Made by a program: the position numbers and the translations under genes. The notes under the pieces are model-generated. The model saw nothing but the letters and a program-made list of their open reading frames with translations. It was not told the DNA's origin and searched no databases. From Angiostrongylus vasorum (taxonomy: Eukaryota > Nematoda > Chromadorea > Rhabditida > Metastrongylidae), in NCBI GenBank assembly GCA_018806985.1, contig JADANN010000174.1, forward strand, positions 501,001 to 565,000: a stretch of DNA of 64,000 nt, written 5' to 3'. Position 1 is the first letter of the stretch; each line of letters begins with the position of its first letter. Of the stretch, positions 34,101 to 49,100 are shown one piece after another.

Positions 34101-37100
34101 CAACCACAACATGTTCGCTTTGCTGATGACATAGTTCTTATAACAGCTAACATTAGCCAAGCGGAACGAATGCTCGCCGACTTTGATAAAACCTATGGAA
34201 AATTAGCCTTCGAGTAAACTTCACGAAAAGATGTTCATTACAAATTGATTCGCTTCAGATGTCCCATTTATGCCCAAAGAACGAATACCTCCGAATGCCC
34301 CATCTTGGTCTACCTCGGTTGGGAAACCAACGTAATGAACGACTTAGCTCCAGAGTTGAGCAGAGGAAGCGAGCGGCTTGGGGAGCTTTGAAGAGCGACG
34401 ATATAAAGAGGAGAATAAAAAAACACTCCACTCCGTGCCCACTTCTTCGACTCCGTGATTCTCCTTCCTTTAACGTGTGCGCCAGAAACCTGTCGTTAAA
34501 TAAGGAGGATGGAAGATTACTCAGAGTCATAGAATGCACGGGGCGCGCATAGCGCAGTGATTAGAGGCATCCTGCAATGCACATGGGATGGATCCCATCC
34601 CCAAGACCCACAAGGCCTTTCATATCTCCGGGGTCGGAAAATTGGTGCTGTACTTGTCTGGAAGGATAGCAGCACTGAATCGATACATCTGTAGGCTACC
34701 GCGGATCATTGTATAGACCAGATATGCGTTCAAACAAATCTAAAGATGCTTGATATTCTTCACGAAAATTCTAGAAAGAAGACATGATGACCGAGTTCCT
34801 GGAGCGAGCAAAACCCAGTGAGCTACTGTTGCACTCGACATGGAGGAATGGAACGTTTAATGCGCCCGGTCGAGTTCCTCGACAGTCAACAGGACGACAG
34901 TTGACGCAGTGATACAAGTGAACTACTCGGATATTTAAGGAGTCAAGCACTCAAGACATTTACAGAAGAGAGTTTGCCTTACTGCTCTATATGTAAAAAA
35001 GGATAAAACTCTCGGCGTTGATCAATCCATGAGGGATGCGCCATGCATTCGACTTCATTAAGCATCGTTTGAAGGTGATTGAATGCATACCTGGCCTTTA
35101 CAATGACTCGCGGTGGCCTACCGTTGTATCGAGCCAGTGCTGCTATCCTTCCAGACAAGTCCGGTACCAATTTGCCAAGCCCGGACGGATGGAAGGCTTG
35201 GTGGGCCGGGGCGCAGGAATCGATCCCGCGTGTGTTGCAGGGCGCCTCCGACCACTGCGCCACATGCGGCTTGCTGTATTTGCAATTTCCCCAAAATGTC
35301 ATTCCAATCTAATTTTAAATAGTTTAAGCGTTTCTGTTTGAAAATCAAACTTTTAAAATAGAGAACAATGGAAAAGTGATCTAGACTTTTGCAATTCCAA
35401 AGAAGCTAGGCACGATGCGATCCTCAAAGCAAAATGTGAAAAAAAAGCATTTCTTCGGATACAAAAACCCAATGTTTCATCTTTGCTGGCAGATGTTTGT
35501 AGAACCTAGTAGTTTTTTTTCTTTGTGACATCATTCAACAGATTTCGTTATGGGCCCAGAAATGACTGTTTAGCGTTAAAAGGCAGCTATTTTCGGCTAC
35601 GCACGAACTGAAACTGATTCAAACCTTCCACTCTGTGTTAAAGTGGATTGTGAAACAGGAAATAATAGTAAGATACCGTAGCAAGTGCAATAGTGAAGTT
35701 GCATCTGAGCTGGAAATCTGAGAAGCCAAGAGACGAGCCCACAGTATCTTTCACAATGTTCTTCCGGTTGATGAATTCTCCATGTTCATTGCTATCCACG
35801 AAGAAGTGCTTTTCAAAATTCTCTTTAATCCGCGTCGCCCACTGAGACCACGTCCATGATTCGCCATCTCGAGTTACTCCGCTGCTCTCGATGACTCCAG
35901 AACTTGCCCACTCACTCATAACACTCAGTACACTATATGCCAGACCTTGAATTTCTACTGCAGCTCCATCGCGAGGTGTTGCCGGTTCCCCACGATTACC
36001 AGCCTGAAGACGCACTATTCGTAGAATCCCAAGATTGACTTTCTCTAAACCTTGGCATTGACCAATAACTCAGTTTTTTTAATGAGCAAACACGAGGTTG
36101 TTATTATTGTTATTATGGCACTTATTAACGCGGAGTAGTAGACGTTTCGGCGGCTTCGTCTTCTTCTGAGCTCGGAAAGGTCGAATTGACACGCAATATA
36201 CCCAGTCAAACAGTACCGTAACCTAAGCACTCACCGTTTTGCTGTTCTTAAGTCCTCTGGTTGTTATCATAAACCAACTGCATGGAGTCATACGTGGGTA
36301 AGCAGTGTATGTGGCTCAGATCAAAAAGCCGACCTGAGATATGGCACAAGAGCACACGTTATCAAGGCACTCCTTCTTGTGGTTCATTTCAGGATTTTTT
36401 ACAGAATATTCAAAATGCTCCAAGACTTCACATGTGTCACATATGTAAGACTCGATGCGGCTGGTCTCTGTTACCAACCAGAGGACTTAATAATAGCAGA
36501 ACGGTGAGAGTTTAAACGAAGCTATCCACTGTTCGATTAGTCGTTCATGTATTGTTTTGCCTGTTGAGGTTACGATAGTGTTTTACTAAGTGGATTGCGT
36601 GTCAATTTGACTCTTCCAGGCTCCAGAGAAGGCGAAACCACCGAAATGGCAGCTACTGCGTATTAATAAATACCATAGTAACGAGATCGTATTTGTTCAT
36701 CAAGAAAACAGCGAATTATCCATAGAATGTTAACTTTTCCAGATGCACCTTTTGAGGACCTCGTCCGGTTTCTTCAATATCTAAACGTCGCGAATAAAAT
36801 GAGCATTCTAATTGAATAACCTTATAAAGATTACATGTACATGTATAACCGACTTTTATAAGGAGCTAGTGCAACGTAACCTTATCGCTGCTTCCCATTT
36901 TATCCATCCACGTTCCACAATTCCATCGATTACCGCCATGGATGAAGCCAGTATCACGGTCCACGAATGCTTTCACATTGAAGCCTTAATGAGAATGTTC
37001 ATTAAATAATATGACAACGTTTTCATACATGTTTCACATAAACCTCCAATTTCCCCCTTACTGGTAGCAATATCCTCCCAACGGTTTACCGTCTCATTGT

Positions 37101-40100
37101 GGATGGGAGGTGTTCCTGGGTGTTGGGTTGCGACGTACAGTGGAGATTCATCCTCCAGGCAACGTCTCCCAAGCTGAGAAGGAGACCGGCGTTTCCATCA
37201 CGAAGCCCAGCTAAGAGTAAACCAATATCAGAATCCACCACCGTCCTGGTACCAAATTAGTCGCATGGGAGCAAACCTCCCTCTGATCCACAAGGCTGCT
37301 TGTGGTGGTGACGACCTGGAGCAGACTTTGGCCAGGCTGATCGCGGGAGTCCAGGAAATATGGAAAAATGGAGAATATGCTGGGGGCCCGCACAATCATT
37401 GAGGACGGGCCGTCTGAGTACCCAAGAGTAGCAATATATTAGAGTTTCAAGAAAGCAACTGCTGAACTGTCCAAGAAATCAATAAACATGGAAAGAATTA
37501 TATAAAATAGGCGTGTCGCATGAGTACAAGAGAATCCCACCTTCGTCCCTCATGTGTTCGTCGATTTGAGGTCCAGCGTTACGTTCACGGAAATCTATTC
37601 CACAGAAATGACGCTCCAGTGCTTCGCACATCACATCAATCAACAGCTCTTCCTGAATGCGTTCGAGCCTCTTGCTAAGACGTCTCTTGCTTTTTTTGGA
37701 TAATAATATGGGTTCAGGAAACAGAGCACTATTTTTTCTCAGAAGATGCAGTAAATTGCAAACCTACCTCTCTTCTTCTCCAAAAATTGTTTCATCTTTG
37801 GGATAGATTCGTCTCACAGGGCATTTTAAAATCTCCTGGCCTTTCGGAGCGTACTTTACATAGCGCTGAATGGAATACAGCCAGAACCACACAGCATCAC
37901 GGCAGTTATATCGAGGTCCTGATTAGAAATAAGTATCAACTAGGATCCAAGATAAAAAAAAGTGGAAAATAGGGATCTCATTCTTTATGTACGAAGGAGC
38001 TTATGCGAAACATAGCTATTACAAATACTATAAAAGATTTGCAACTCGATCTGTTACATCACTCTTAGGCGACTAGCCGACTAGTCACAAATTTTGCCAC
38101 TGTTCTGCTAGGGGCTTAGGTAGGCAGCAAAACTCCCTCTGAACAACACAAGCTGGCAACTACCTGTGGCAAATACTTGGGAATCCCCTTTCACTGCTAT
38201 CTCGGGTTACATAGAAAATCATGTTTGACCAGCATTCAATATATTCAAACAGAAGAATCAAGCAGAAGAAACTAGTGCCACTGAACGACAGCAAGGCATC
38301 AGGACACTACAAAAAACGACGTGACTTTCTTTAAACATACTAGCAAAAAGAACGCTCTCATCCTGCAGATGAGGGGGAATGGAATCCTAGTTATCTTAAG
38401 CAAGAACATGCAATCGGTTAACGTTGGGTGGCCCTGGGCTTAACGTACACCTTCACTGTTTACCTTGTCGAACCCATTAAATTGTCTTCTCCTGTTCCCA
38501 CTGTAGGTCCCACACTTTGCTCAAAACAAAACCAATATTATCAAGTTGCTAGTCATTAAAATCGGAGGTTATCTCAAAAAAAAGTCGTCTGTAATCCAGA
38601 CATCCTTAAAATTGTTATGACTTAAACGCTATGATAAGAACAGCACAAGAACAACAATACAGAGTCGAAAATTTGGAACAGAATATCCTCTTGCGCGACT
38701 ATTCTCTGTGGCTAGTTCCTTCCATGAAATTCCTTTCTTAAAAAAAAGAAAAAAGAAAGAGGCCATCAACGATGGACGTGTAAATCCGCAAACTGTATAA
38801 CACATGCGGAGATCGAACATATTAGATCACTACATCCTTCCTGCAAAAACGCCTTCTAACCATAAAAATCCAAAAGAAACCTAGTCATTGTGTGAACAGA
38901 AACGGTAAATTACGAGTTCGTTTCCAGTCATGTCCAGCAATGACAGACACGAAAAGCGATGAGATAACGAAACAGTATAGGAAGGAAATCTGCGCTAAGA
39001 AAGTACTTCTTTATATGAAGATAAGCTCTGAACGCTTGCCAGGAAAGACTACGAGGTTAATGAAAAACACAGGATACTCGAGACGGCGGTAAACAACGGA
39101 CCAGTGGTCATCAGTGCCATTTGAAGGAAAGCAGCACAAGCACAGATTCTTATCGATATCGACAGGCTAAGACTCTCCAGTCAGTAAAAAAGAACCAAAA
39201 CCACGAGAAAAATGTCGTGAAAATCATGGCGAATACTGCATCGCACTTTGTTCTGCTCGTTGGAAGCTGGCGCAGCCACTCTCGACGACAGATTGGATTA
39301 GTAGCAGATTCTATAGAAATCTACTTTGATCCAAAACACTTGCATTAAACCATGCCAGCTCCGTTGAAACAAAGTACCGACGACCTTTCGCAACGAACTG
39401 TAACAAGAAGCTGAAACTTGGTACAGCTCCTCAAAAGGACAATATTTCAGTCATTCTTTAAAGAACTGGAGACCACCACTTACACGCTGGCCCTGCAACG
39501 TACATGACATCATGCCAGAACATGAAACGGATAGTCAACTAGTACAGGACTTCGCGCACTGTACTTTTGCAAAAAGAAAGAACACACGCATAGACAGAGA
39601 AATAAACCCTGTAACTACTATTCAGCTTACTGGACCTAGTCCACGCTGATGGGCGAACCATCTCTAGTTTGGTCGTCGACATCTGGCCTCTTAAGGAATA
39701 AACATCTATGAGGCGTTGACATAACGAGAACACGCGGGAGAACGATAGGCAGAGACTACGTATTCACAGCTAAAATCAGCCTTCGGATCAAGCCACAGGC
39801 GAACTCGTATGACAATCGGATCACTTTAAATAACAGTCATAAGGTAACAGAACCGGGAAAAAGACGGGTTACCTATGCATGTATATACATGTGAGATGGA
39901 GAGCACATTGGTAGTGATGTCCGTAATCATGAGCATGGTGCTAGCTCGATTCCGCTCCGAGCTAGTGAAGCCTCTCATCCCTCCGGGGTCGGGAAATTGG
40001 TACAGGACCTGTCCAGGAAAAAATCACTATTTGCAATCCAACTGGGAACGCTCCAGCCCAGCTATCTCAAGACTCCAGGGAGAATCGACTCGACCAGCAT

Positions 40101-43100
40101 TCTAAGACATTCAAGGTGAAATGGAAATCATCAAGCAGCAACCGAAGCTATACGTAAAAGTTGGAGGATCTTCGTGGACAATGCACACGAGGAAACGAAT
40201 CTAATGTGAGAAGTGCTGGTATCCACACAGTAGATGTAAAGAGGGTCATATAAAAAAAATATTTCGTCTGCATAAATATATATATATATATATATATAGG
40301 TGTATATATACACATATGTAGATGTACATATATACATATATACATATATTTATTTGCTTAAGAGTAGAGCGCAGAGTAGACGTGAAAGAGGATCACATAA
40401 AAAAACATTTCGTCTGCATATATACATATATATACATACATATATACGTGTATATATACACATATGTAGATGTACATACATGCATATATTTATTTGTTTA
40501 AGCCGACCACGGGAAATTTCACCTTTTCCTTCAGCTAAGAGATTCGGGATGAGTCCATGACGCAGGGATCCGGCATACGAAATAATTATGTTTCTGAAAG
40601 CAAAAAAAGAAAAGAAATCTAAAACAGCTAGTAGAATCTCATCTAGGATAATAGCAAACTAACCTAGCATCATAAAACCTGCCTGTAGATAACAGACAAC
40701 CGGGAAGAGCGATGAACGTGTCGCGGCCCCAGTTCCGCCAGATTCCTACGGTGAAGTGCGGAAGACCTTAAGCAATAATCAGAGAATCACAATAATTCTT
40801 GCAATTGTTCGCTTGAAGAAGTCTCTCAAATACTGGGTTAACCGTACATAGTTGATTAAAAAACTCCCGGAGAAGAAAAATCAATCTATCGGAATATCTG
40901 GCAAGCACAATATGCTCGAGCTCCAACGTTAGATTTCCAACAATTTCGCGACTATTCGAGACATCAAGGAATTGTTAGCGTAAAGCAAAACGAATTAGTG
41001 AAAGTCATATATGGCACACTTATTTTTCCGTCTGTTTATTTTGCTGTCCAGATACTGTCTGCAATAATTTTTGCAATCTACAACCATCATTTCGGGATCT
41101 ATCTCCGGCTATTCGCGACGCTACCTGGCGCATCCCTATCTGGTAGATAGGGAGTTTAAAACACAAAAGTGTCCTGTGCTTTCCGACGACAAAAAGTAAA
41201 TTTAGGGTATCTACTCCTTGTTTCAGCTATTCCTGAGACGCATACATATTTGATATGAAACGAAACAAACTCTTTTATGTGTGCTCGGTTGTATTCGCGT
41301 ATATACGTAGTGTATTTTACATATGAACGACCCACACCTTGCAATAAAGTGACTGCGAAGTACTTGAAACAAGCTCCAAATCTATTCTGGGAAATGCTGG
41401 CAAACTAGGCAAACTACCAGTGAGTATTCGTCCCTAAGTTAAAGAAGTCATTAAAAAATAGGAAGCTATACCTATGGGCTCAAAATAGCCCAAATGCGGC
41501 AGAATCTGGTAGCATATACGTCGATAAAGGTTGTGCAAAATCTCAGGACCATTCTAGGCTTATAATGACCTGAAGGGTTCAGCTAACAATTTGTAGTTCC
41601 AACAAACATATATTAGCTTTTAAATCCTCCATTAAATTATAAGATGGTGGAGGTGAAGAAAGCCTAATAGAACTTTACATCGAAACGCATGGATTAGAAT
41701 GGAACGAAGAGGTGATGGGTTTCTCAGTTTGTTATGACGATAAGAACAGCTCACGGGAACTCACAAGAACTAAAAACTCAGCGTTGGACAACGGAATCTC
41801 CTAGTGTAGAGCACCACAATGAGGTAAACCAGGTAGGTAAATTGTGGCTTTTTCTCTAATCGATATCGCCACTGTCGCAAAGTTTTACATGGGATCGGAC
41901 CATCGGATCGTTCGCACAAGATTCCTTTTTTTGTCCGAAAGAAGAGAAAGGCGCAAACTGCAAGAAACTAAATACCAAAACCACAACAAACTGGATTTCT
42001 CGCTATCTAAAGCTGATTTTTTGGAAAGACAACGTTAACGAAAAGGCATGACGAATATGACTGGCTTGTCCAACACCTTTCCGATTTGGACTTGAGCATC
42101 TACAAAACTAAGAGTGTACTACTCCGACGGTCAACCGATACACCAACTGTCTCCAGAAAGAAGAGGAGAGTCACTCCGTGATCAATAACAGGAAGGATGA
42201 TACAAGTTATACATTTTGCACTGAATCGATAGATTTCCCAATACGGCTATTGTACCGGATGTAGCTTGAAAAAAGCATATGCCATACACTTGATAAGTTA
42301 CAAAAATGTTTAATTAAAATTTTATTTCGATCTACTTCGCTCAACAATGCGCAGCGAGTGTTGCTAATCACAGGATCCACTTATGACTAGCTCTCGTGAA
42401 GAAAGATTAGGGTGGAGTCCCACGCTCTCGCTACATGAAACCTGGCATGGTCGCGAAAGTGCTAACCTCTGATACATGCAATATTTCGATAGTCTTAAAC
42501 AACAATTCTGTATATGAAAGAATTGTGATCCTATCCAAAACAAGAATTATTCGGGCGTCGGGGAACTTCACTGAATCACTCATGGTACGGTGGTAGTTTT
42601 TTAATGTTACTCAGTTGCTGTTGTCCCAAAACGCTATTTAACACACAGCGGACGTGCGGTGTTCAGCTGCCCTGTTGGCTGAAACGACGCCCAATTTTAA
42701 CGCTCTATGAATTGCCAGCTTTTTGGTAATAAATAGCAATTCTGTAGCCCACTGAAGTGAAAATGGATGTTAATCCACCACGGACGACCTGCGTTGTATA
42801 CAATCGCATGTGGCCGAAAATATGATAATTGTACCCCTCAATCATCAACAATTACATCCAGCACACAATGAAATCTATTAACTGTTTATTGATTTGTTAT
42901 TAATTCGCATTTTGTAACCTATTATATTCAATTTATTTGCTACTGAGAAGAAACCGTTAGAATTTACAATACTTTGCTTATGAGATATACTTTTCTCTTC
43001 TTACTTTTCTAGCAATACGAAAACCTGATTTCTTAGAGCTATTTAACCGTTTTTTTAACGCCTTCTTTTGTTCAGGCCCACATTTCGAATACTGAACTGA

Positions 43101-46100
43101 CTGAAAAGTCCAAATTTCGTAGAACAGGATAGGGTTGCGTAACCCGTTCCTTCGTGATGTTTATCGCTGCCTCGTTCCCGTTAATAATATGAAAAACATA
43201 AGTTTCGCCTCCTATTCTTCATCAACCTCAATCCAAAACCGACTTAAAAGCAGAAGACCATTTGAGAAAAAATAATTTGTGTAGCTAGAACTAAAAAATC
43301 AAAGCCACCTCTATAAATCCATGAAGTTATCAACTCGTCAACTACTCTAGCTATCGAAATATTCTGGGATTTATCAGAAAATAAGCATCGAGCCTTATGG
43401 ATTAAGCATTCTCACCAGCCGCTAAAGATGATGGATGGTCATCCTCTAGTTCAATCGATGCAGGCAAAGGTGCCAAAGCGGCACCCGAAATGTGACCCAC
43501 GAATGATACAGACGAAAGAGCGAGTGCACGGACCAAAGCAGAGGAAGAAGATATTGTTGGGGATAACTTCCTCAGCAGTGCTAACCTGCACTGTTTGTGG
43601 ATATATGTGATGATAGCTTCAAAGTAACACGGACGCAAGTAGTATGGGACATCATCTAGAGGCGTGAGAATGGCGTGGAAGAATGAGGACAAGAATTGTA
43701 GCCCACGATACTTCGCCATACGCGAAAATATGTATTTACACAACCATGTCCCGTCACGAAGATTAGCACACAGAGGGTGACCGAGGTCGTTATTGGTTCG
43801 AATCAAATTCAGCAACGGAATTAAACCTTGCAGGCCGCAATAAACGAGCTTTCCGTGACAGGGGACCTCGTATGATCCTTGGCCCATCTCCGTACATCCT
43901 TCGGGATCACATATGAACAACAGCCGATTGTAATCTTGTAAGGAAACGGAATTCAGATTCAGTGCAATCTCTAAAGAGTAAGTACTCGACTGCAACTTTG
44001 ACACGTAAATAAAACATGTTGGAAGACGAATGAGAAAACAAAAAATACGTTTTGTAGAGATCTTTTAGAGCATAAACAAACCTTGTGAACTGAACCAACG
44101 ACAAGTCAGCAAAAAAGTATACAAAAAAAAGAGAACTACGCAACATCTACAGAACAGAAGTATTCCAAGCACTTTGTAGTTGAAGAAGGATTGTGCAACG
44201 AACCACGCTCGAGTTCATCATTCCCTTCGATAATTGCCCTTATTAATCCAATAGCTGTAAGTGCCGAATTTGTCAAACGAATCCTAAAAACGCCTTCTTC
44301 ATTGCTACATTACGATAAATCCTCAAAATATGCCTAAGGCATGGGAAATTTGTGAGTGGTACTCACAGAAGAGCATCTTATCATCGCCATGTCTGATGTC
44401 ATGAAAAGGATTGAAAGCTTACTTGAAACCAATGACTGATCCACTTGGAAAATCAGTAATCTCTATGGCACCATTCTCGTTTCCATGCACAACACACATG
44501 CTGGACTTATCCGGAGCTATATGTTGACGAATATGCACTGTATAATTCGATAGGCCCAAAAGTACGTCGTTGCTTTCTAAAACAGCCATATAAAGAAAGG
44601 ATAGAGCTCTCGACGTTGATCAATCTCTGAGAGATGCGCCATGTAATCGACCTCACTAGGCATATCTGGCCTTTACAATGACTTGCGCTGTCCTACCGGT
44701 GTGTCGAGCCAGTGCTGCTATCCTCCCAAGCAAGTATGGTAACAATTTGCTGACCCCGGAGAGATGGAAGGCTTGGTGAGCCACGGGCGCGGTATCGACC
44801 TCACATGTACCGCAGGGCGCCTCCAACCACTGCGTAACACGCTGCCATAGCCATGATAACTGACCTTATTGTTTACCCAAGCCGTTAATGATGAAGGCAT
44901 GATAAAGCAAAGAAAATGTGGTTAGATTTTGCAATAATGAGATTCTCCGAACTGTTTACTGCCTGATGTGGGAGGTGTTCCTGGGTGTGGGGTTGCGATG
45001 CACAGCGGGGGTAATTCATCCTCCCAGCAGGCTTTTCCAAGCTGCGAAATAGTCCGGCGTTTCCATTAGGAAGCCCAGCTAAGAGTAAACCAAAACCTGG
45101 ATCCACCACCATTCTGGTACCAAATTAGTAGCGTTATGGCAAATCTCCCTCTGATCCACAAGGGCGACCACTGCCAGTGGTGGTTACGACCTGGGCAGTG
45201 GACAATGGCCAAACCAGCTCCGAGAAAATGGAAATTGCGCTGGAGCCCGCATAACCAATATAGACGGACCATCCAAGTATCCAAGTATAAGTAAATAATA
45301 ATGAGAAACAAAAACGATCAAAAGAAAGTTCCATGGAAAGAAGATTACAGGCACCTGGAATCGATTCCGAAGACTCTTGGCCGAAGCGCATCTCGAAGAG
45401 TATCTCTTCTAGAATGCCTGCAAAACCAATGTGGATTACGAGTGTATCCAGCCAAATTTACGAAGTAGAAGAAAAGCAGCGAACAAACTTTGGAGAAGAA
45501 AAAATGCGAATTACTAGCTACTTCATCACTTTTCTATAGTTTTGGTATAAAAAACACAAATTATACACGAGGTCTTAAAAAAAATGAACATTTTGACGTG
45601 TCAGATCAAAGTTGTAAGGGAGCAGGAGGTAAAAAACACAACCATACCACATTCGCATACGATTCACCTTCCCAAAAGCTAGGATATCCCACTGTTCGGG
45701 AGCTCACCTCCGACTGGAATTCGCTTTAGAGACACTCGATCTCTATGGATCCGATTTTTGTCAAAGGCAGTATGAGAAACAACAACAACAGTGTCGTGGG
45801 TGACAGGGTTATGTCTTGTTACACCAACAATGTCGGGGTTCATTTGATCAACGAACACCTAAAATTGGTCGTATTTTTTACAAAACGACTAAATGTAGCA
45901 AATTACCACCTAAGTATCTGAAAGACTAAGAAAGAAAGAGGTGATTAAAAAAATATCACACCTGTGTGTAATTCGCTTTGGCTAGTGCAACATGCAAATC
46001 ATTCAGGATTCTCCGTGCTTCAACGATTCCGCTTTTACTGTTGGTTTCGCTTCCCCATTTCGCATACAGTCGTTTTTCTGACACAACGCTTATCTGAAAC

Positions 46101-49100
46101 TTCATATCACATGCAAGGTTTTTGGAACACTGAGAGAACCTTTTATTAACCTTAACCTAACCTTTTATTAACCTTTTATAACCTTTTATTTGCTGCCTAC
46201 AATCTTCAGTCTTCACGGAAGGGTATGATGTGAAATACAACCACAACGATGCTGACATATTCGCAAAACTTGGACCGCGGGCCAGGCCTCAGTGGTGCAG
46301 TGTGTAATGCGCGAGACTCCGGAAAAAGGTAATCGTGGTTCGAACTGAGAGAATAGACCATGGAGAAGGTGTGGCACGTTAGTCGGCTGCAATTGCATCT
46401 AGGATAAAAGCCGAAAACGCTGAACATAAAGACTCAACAGACGTTGTAAAAATCTATAGTAGTACCGTAAATGGTGCAACAGGTAAGCAAAACGATACCA
46501 ATATACGTTTGTGAACACCTATTGAACATCCTCCCAAAATTTGTTGCGATTACCTCCGCAGCTTTCCACTAGGTCCTCCGGAAATTAATGTCCAATTTCA
46601 ACCTGTATTTTTGAAGTGGTATGTCTCAGCTCAGAACAAACTCTATTAATTGAAACAAAAACCGTTAGAACCTACACATTCTTGCCAACGAAAATAATCC
46701 TAGGTATATCAGCTGTATAGAATTCTCTACTTCTTGATGCGTTAAAGTCGTTGAAGGCGGTTTCGGAATCGTCTTGGTTTATAAAGTATTCTAAAGGTTC
46801 CTAGTACAGAAAATTGCCGGCATGCTCGACGAAGTGGTACTCAGTAGGCGTGTGGTCTCGAGAACATGGTGAATGAGGCAGAGTTTCGTAGCCCAGCTAG
46901 TTCAACTTCTGAAGAGTCGGTTGTACAACGCATCTCTACGCGTCATCCAGGGGATTGATGCTTTTCTGTCCAGCGATGGAAGCGCAGCCGTCGAAGTTTC
47001 TGGAGCAATTCGTCGACTTGCTAGCCGTACTTTTCCGCAGTGATCGTTATACCGACATTCGGGAAGCTTTCATGGATTAAACCAGCAACAAACCACCAAA
47101 CGCTCAGGGTGACCTTCTCTTGTGCAATTTCGGCTTTCGGTAGTGTTACGGAGCTCTATCGCACTCTAATCACTGGAACGATCACAATGATGCTGAGATA
47201 TTGGCAAAACTTCGGATCACAGATGTCTGCGGTGGAAATGGAACACGCTATTACCCTTTCCAGGAAGCTAATGCGCTCACCACCACACCACTCGGGTCTT
47301 TCGCTTCGCCTTTTTCTCAGCTAGTAGTCGTCCGTCATCTTTTCGACTTAATGCAATGTGTCGCGAGTCCTCTGCTAACCTACCAAGGCTGAAAAGATTC
47401 CCAAATGTGGAGTACAATAGTGATTCTGCTTTCGAACCGGCGAATCCGAAACTAGAAATTTTCAAAAAAAGTTGTGGACGTACAGCATGGCTGACGAGTT
47501 CGTCATATCCTCTTGTTGAGCCGAGTGCACACGATGCCATGGACACCATCGCAGCTGTTGGCAGCAGATCGAATATGGAACGAGTCTAGAGAGGGATATA
47601 ATTAGATTCACGACAAAGACGTCGAAATAGCACTGCTGATCATAAAATGTGTCATATTTATTTGAAGTGAAAAATGTGGTAAATAATTCAGCCAGTACCT
47701 CAATAGGTGTTGGATTGTCGTGACTCTGATCAAGAAAAAGGGCGTGGGCCACACAAGCAGGCGCAGGTCGGATTGGCTTTTGAATCATTGCTCCAACAAC
47801 ATCACCTCCATATCTACAAGAAATACAAGAAATCTAAACCAAGATAAAACTTCTCACCTGCCTAACAAAAAAGGAAACTTTTTATTACCAACACTCATAG
47901 TCTTTGGTTCCTTCCATTCAAACATTCCTATTTCTACAAAGCAATATTCATTCATAGTAGGAAAAAAAACTGGTAGAAACCAAACCTGTAAACGAGCCTT
48001 CCCTGTTCATGGCTATCGTGAGCAGCTTGGGCCTCTAAATGGGATCACCCTTTTATCACCAAATTTCTAAAATCTTGTGGATAACAACATACCTCTGACC
48101 AAAGAAGAAATACCAAGCCTATTGACGAAAAGGTTGTCTTTTTCTTCACTTCCCGTGAACAACTCGGCGAACACGTAAACATCAGGCCGAATCTCACGAG
48201 CAGCGTGTAGAAGATACTCAGCAACATGAATAGGAGTACCGTGGGCGTTGTCAATCCGAAGACCATGGAACATTTGGGCACACTTCTGCCTAGAAGATGT
48301 ACGGGTTTACTTGCAAACTTGAATAGCCAGTCTTCGCTGTGAATATCGCTGTTTCAGCAGCCCTTTCATATCACTGGCATTATGTCTGAGAAAATTTGTT
48401 TTACTGCAGCCCAGTGATAACCATTCTCAAATCTCTGACAGTCACGTATCAGAGGGGGATTGGAAATCCTTCCACCTTTCCATTGGTTTTCTTCCAGGAC
48501 AGGTGTGATTTATCAGTTCAAACACTTTTTTTTATTTTTTATGTGGCCCCTCCATACGTCTACTATGCGGACGACAGCACTTCTCAAATTCGATTCGTTT
48601 CCTTGCATCCATTATCCACGAAAATCTTCCAACTTCTATGCGTGGCTTCGGCTACTGCTTGAGTATTTTCACTTAATCTTGAATGCTGTAGAATGCTGGT
48701 CGAGTCGTTTCTCACTGGAGTCTCGGGATTGCCGGAATGGAGCGTCTCCAATTGGATTGCAGAGAGTGATTTCCTCCCGGACAAGTCTGGTACCTACTTC
48801 ACGACCTCCGACGGATGACAGACTTGGTTGGCTCAAGGCGGAATCGAACTAGCACCATGCTCGTGATGAGCGACGACACTACCACTGTGTTATCCGGCCC
48901 TCAGCTGCAGTATGGAAATGTGGAAGAAGTAATCTTAAGTGACCCCACTCGAAGTGGTATGGTGGTGGACTTTTAAGCAATAATTTTGAGAAATAGACAT
49001 GAACAATCTAAGAATTTACCAAAACTGTTCAATTGAGGTCATAATTAAGACTCCAGATTCCATCCTAACGGAAATTACAATGAGAAGAGAAAGGGCACTT

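Noticed and set aside
40131..40560. Tyr/Ile-rich ORFs in both strands
   Set aside because: They are translations of the TA-rich microsatellite.
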